Part shown: piece after piece, positions 61,720 through 64,000 of the stretch
How the letters are laid out: each line of letters begins with the position of its first letter
Position numbering within the stretch: the stretch's first letter is position 1
Assembly (NCBI RefSeq): GCF_011947195.1
Contig: NZ_JAATVY010000017.1
Span: 1 to 64,000 of the forward strand
DNA length: 64,000 nucleotides
Reading direction: 5' to 3'
From: Planosporangium thailandense
GTDB lineage: Bacteria > Actinomycetota > Actinomycetes > Mycobacteriales > Micromonosporaceae
Position numbers and translations under genes: made by a program
The notes under the pieces: model-generated
Seen by the model: only the letters and a program-made list of their open reading frames with translations
Told to the model about the DNA's origin: nothing
Database searches by the model: none

Positions 61720-61896
61720 ACTCCGCCGGCCGTGCTGTCCGTCGCCGATACGGCGGTGCCGCACGGCACTGGGCTCTGTATCTGGTCTGCCCCTCCGGGA
61801 TGCCGATCCTGTGGGCGCTGGCCAGCCCGAAACTCGGCGAACGCGAGGTCCTGGCCGCCATGTGCCCCGGGCCACGGGGCCCTGAGCACTCTCCAC
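61720..61896. other. Gap with possible gene remnant
   Basis: A 177-base gap between the convergent recombinase and SnoaL-like genes. On the plus strand a frame reading CPSGMPILWALASPKLGERE followed by VLAAM (about 61784-61866) looks protein-like and may be a degraded gene fragment. It has no proper start and I cannot assign a family. Confidence 0.25.
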
Positions 61897-62313
61897 TCAG
61901 CCGACGTTGAACGCCTCGGCGACGGTCAGTGTGTCCTCGTACAGGTGCATGCGAACGATTCGGCCGTCCTCGACCGCCAGGTGCATGGCCACCGGTGTGG
62001 TGAACTCCTTGCCGCTGGTCACGGCGGTGTGCGTGAAGACCGCCAGCAGCACCACGTCACCACCGTCGACGATGAAGCGCTCCAGCACGACCTTGCTCTG
62101 GCCGTGCGCGAAGTGCGGCCACATGGTGGTGAAGTACGGCGCGACCTCCTCCTGGCGGGTACGGCGCCCGGTCCAGGGCAGTGCGTCACTGCCGGGGACG
62201 TGCCAGTCGATCTCCTCGGAGAACAGTTCCTGGATGCCGTCGGGGTCCTGCCTGCCGAGGCGCTCCAGGAACTTCTCGGCCACGGTCCGCGAGGTCTGAG
62301 TATCTGTTGCCAT
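61897..62313 (-). CDS. SnoaL-like / NTF2-fold protein
   Basis: A 138-residue protein with the NTF2-like fold pattern seen in SnoaL-type cyclases and ketosteroid-isomerase relatives: RTVAEKFLERLGRQDPDGIQ at the start, EEIDWHVPGSDALPW, then HTAVTSGKEFTTPVAMHLAV and DGRIVRMHLYEDT. Such proteins are often orphan; the function is not predictable. It lies 46 bases downstream of the broken reductase gene on the same strand. Confidence 0.85.
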   Translation of the reverse strand: MATDTQTSRTVAEKFLERLGRQDPDGIQELFSEEIDWHVPGSDALPWTGRRTRQEEVAPYFTTMWPHFAHGQSKVVLERFIVDGGDVVLLAVFTHTAVTSGKEFTTPVAMHLAVEDGRIVRMHLYEDTLTVAEAFNVG

Positions 62314-62359
62314 CGTCCTTGTCCTTTGTCTCTTCGTCTCTTGAGGTGTCGGTCGGGCC

Positions 62360-62971
62360 TCAGCCCTGGAACAGGAAGTGCTTGCCGCTCAGCGGCCCGC
62401 CGAGCTGCATGAGCGCCCCGCCTTCGCGCAGCGCGCCAAGGTCGACCGGCGCGTACCCGAATTCGGTCAGCAGCCGTGTGAAGGGGGCCTTGGCGCTCTC
62501 GTCGTCACCGGCGAGGAAGACGACCTGGTTGCCGTCCTAGTGCCGGGGATCGGGAGCCATATAGGTGGCGAACATGGCGTTGAATGCCTTGATCAGCGTG
62601 ACGCCGGGCAGTTGTTGGGCGACCCACTCGCTGCCGGTCAGCGGCGAGACGTCGGCGAAGCCGCGGTAGGGGTCGGACCGGGCGAACTGGTTGGTCATGT
62701 CGACCACCACTCGGCCCGTCCAGTCCCCGAGCCGCCGCCCGACCGCGGGGACCGCGCCGAACGGGACGGCGAGCAGGACCAGGTCGGCCGCCGCCGCTTC
62801 TTCGAACGTGGCCGCCGAGGCGCCGGGCCCGATGGCGGCGACGGCGTCGCCGAGTGTGCTGGGGCCGCGGCTGTTGCTGACCAGCACCGGGTGCCCGGCG
62901 CGTGCCGCGTGGGCGGCCACGGCTTGTGCTGGTGCTCCCGCACCGATAGTGCCGATGGTCTTGAATTCCAT
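62360..62971 (-). pseudogene. NADPH-dependent F420 reductase-like gene with internal stop
   Basis: A 203-codon reading frame starts MEFKTIGTIGAGAPAQAVAA and includes MTNQFARSD and GVTLIKAFNAMFATY, typical of NAD(P)/F420-binding reductases of the NpdG-like group. A TAG at 62537-62539 (codon 145) interrupts it; the same frame then continues DGNQVVFLAGDDESAKAPFT to a natural end LSGKHFLFQG at 62360. The downstream 59 codons clearly belong to the same protein family, so this is a one-base nonsense mutation or a sequencing error. Confidence 0.85.
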
Positions 62972-63003
62972 GAGGTCACTGCTCCCCTGCGGTCCAGGTT
63001 TGG

Positions 63004-64000
63004 TCAGTTCAGCTTGAGCAATACGGTGCCGGTGCCGCTGGTCCGCGCCGCCGAGATGGCACTCGGCAGCTCGGCGAGCGAGTAGGCGGCATGAACGGCG
63101 AGAAGGTGTGGATGCTGCGCGGCGATCTGGAGGGCGGCTCGCCGATCGGCGGCCCGGATATCCCCAGGGCGGGTCGCCCAGCGCGTGATGCTCACCGCGC
63201 GGACCTTCAGTTCTCGCATGAGCAGCTCCAACGTCGAGAGCGTCCACGGCTGCGCGGCTAGATCGCCCCAGACGACCAGCGTCCCGCCATCGTCGAGAAA
63301 GGGCAGGATCTCCCGCACGAAGGGACCGCCGTGCGCATCGGCGATAACCGGCACCGGCCTCCCGCCGACCGCCCCCTCCAGCTCGCGCTGCCAGCCGCCG
63401 CTTCCGGAGACCACGACGGGCACGTCCGGCCAGTTTGTGCGGACCGTTGACGCAGAACGGTCACTGCGGACGACGGCGACAACGGGCCAGCCACGGTCGC
63501 GGGCCTGCTGAACGATGAGCTTGCCGACCGCGGACGCGGCCCCCGACACGAGGAGTGGAGAATCGCTCGGCGCTGCCGCGGCAGCCCTCAGCTCATCGAC
63601 CGCACGGAGCACGTCACGAGAGGCGATGGTGTTGACGAGCAGGACGCTCGCCGTTTCGTCGCTGAGGGAGTCCGGGACGGCTACGGCGGCCTCGGCCGGC
63701 ACGGTGATGTGCTCGGACCATGCGCCCGGGGCCGGAAAGACCGCTACCCGATCGCCAGCATGGAGCGCCGACACCGATGGACCCACCGCAGTCACCACGC
63801 CCGCCGCCTCGGTGCCCAGCCTGCGCCCCGCGGATCCGTCCGGCAGGCCGGTCTCCGTCGCGACCAGATCGACGCGGTGGACCGGGGAGACGCTGACACG
63901 CACTTGGATTTCGCCGGCCCGAGGGGCGGGCGCCTCCGGTCGGTCCTCGATGTGTGCGACGGCTGCCGCATCGCCCGCCTGGTAGTGGACCACGCTCTTC
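63004..64000 (-). CDS. NADP-dependent MDR oxidoreductase (5' end outside window)
   Basis: A medium-chain dehydrogenase/reductase (quinone oxidoreductase-like). At least 329 residues are visible from VVHYQAGDAAAV; the frame stays open to base 64000 and the preceding codons read K-S after a base compatible with ATG, so the real start is probably 2 bases outside the window. The GroES-like domain (GDRVAVFPAPGAW) and a Rossmann domain (LLVSGAASAVGKLIVQQA) are present. No catalytic zinc ligands are seen. It is upstream of the broken reductase gene, on the same strand with a 32-base gap. Confidence 0.85.
   Translation of the reverse strand, partial: KSVVHYQAGDAAAVAHIEDRPEAPAPRAGEIQVRVSVSPVHRVDLVATETGLPDGSAGRRLGTEAAGVVTAVGPSVSALHAGDRVAVFPAPGAWSEHITVPAEAAVAVPDSLSDETASVLLVNTIASRDVLRAVDELRAAAAAPSDSPLLVSGAASAVGKLIVQQARDRGWPVVAVVRSDRSASTVRTNWPDVPVVVSGSGGWQRELEGAVGGRPVPVIADAHGGPFVREILPFLDDGGTLVVWGDLAAQPWTLSTLELLMRELKVRAVSITRWATRPGDIRAADRRAALQIAAQHPHLLAVHAAYSLAELPSAISAARTSGTGTVLLKLN

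Noticed and set aside
1-64000. CRISPR array or insertion sequence
   Set aside because: No regularly spaced repeats and no transposase were found in the window.

Overview
This window is very GC-rich (about 70% or more by eye), uses many GTG starts, and packs genes with 4-base GTGA/ATGA overlaps. It carries Tat and lipoprotein signals and GAGCGAAGCGAG-type intergenic repeats. Together these point to a filamentous actinobacterium, most likely a member of the Micromonosporaceae. The gene mix is that of a soil saprophyte: secreted glycoside hydrolases (GH), sugar import, glycerol use and nitrogen scavenging. No tRNA, rRNA, CRISPR array or insertion sequence was recognised. One tyrosine recombinase is present.

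Layout. 0-6.6 kb: an envelope cluster on the minus strand (three predicted lipoproteins, LemA, and a DUF2207-like membrane protein with a DUF3558-like tail). 6.7-13 kb: a large ATPase/TPR/BTAD regulator, then a divergent disulfide-reductase-type flavoprotein and an MFS exporter. 13.4-22.6 kb: a candidate exopolysaccharide locus, with two paralogous exported barrel-like proteins flanking two exported GH3 enzymes, next to a membrane family-2 glycosyltransferase with a long structured leader. 22.6-29.3 kb: a glycerol regulon (two glycerol kinases, IclR regulator, GlpF, GlpD). 29.4-36.2 kb: a guanidine-I (ykkC) riboswitch followed by five translationally coupled genes: APC permease, two DUF1989 proteins of the carboxyguanidine deiminase type, a carboxyltransferase protein without biotin carboxylase or biotin carrier domains, and allophanate hydrolase.

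36.2-51.7 kb: a beta-1,3/1,6-glucan utilisation locus. Secreted GH3, GH55-like, GH64 and GH30 enzymes (three with F5/8C-type sugar-binding modules, one with a ricin-type lectin) would cut polymer outside the cell. A CUT1 sugar ABC importer without its own ATPase brings oligomers in, an intracellular GH1 finishes hydrolysis, and a divergent ROK regulator probably controls the import operon. 51.7-56.9 kb: a uronate-dehydrogenase-like SDR, an NmrA-like SDR, and a two-component pair in which the response regulator is fused to a flavin reductase and the kinase carries a cyclic-nucleotide-binding domain. 57-60.4 kb: a TetR-controlled ABC/YhgE-type membrane system with a clear palindromic operator. 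60.4-64 kb: a tyrosine recombinase beside a repeat pair, then small metabolic genes including a pseudogene with one internal stop.

The points most worth checking are the biotin-less carboxyltransferase in the guanidine operon, the synthase/hydrolase locus with its structured leader, the regulatory motifs shared across the glucan locus, and the receiver/flavin-reductase plus cNMP-kinase pair.
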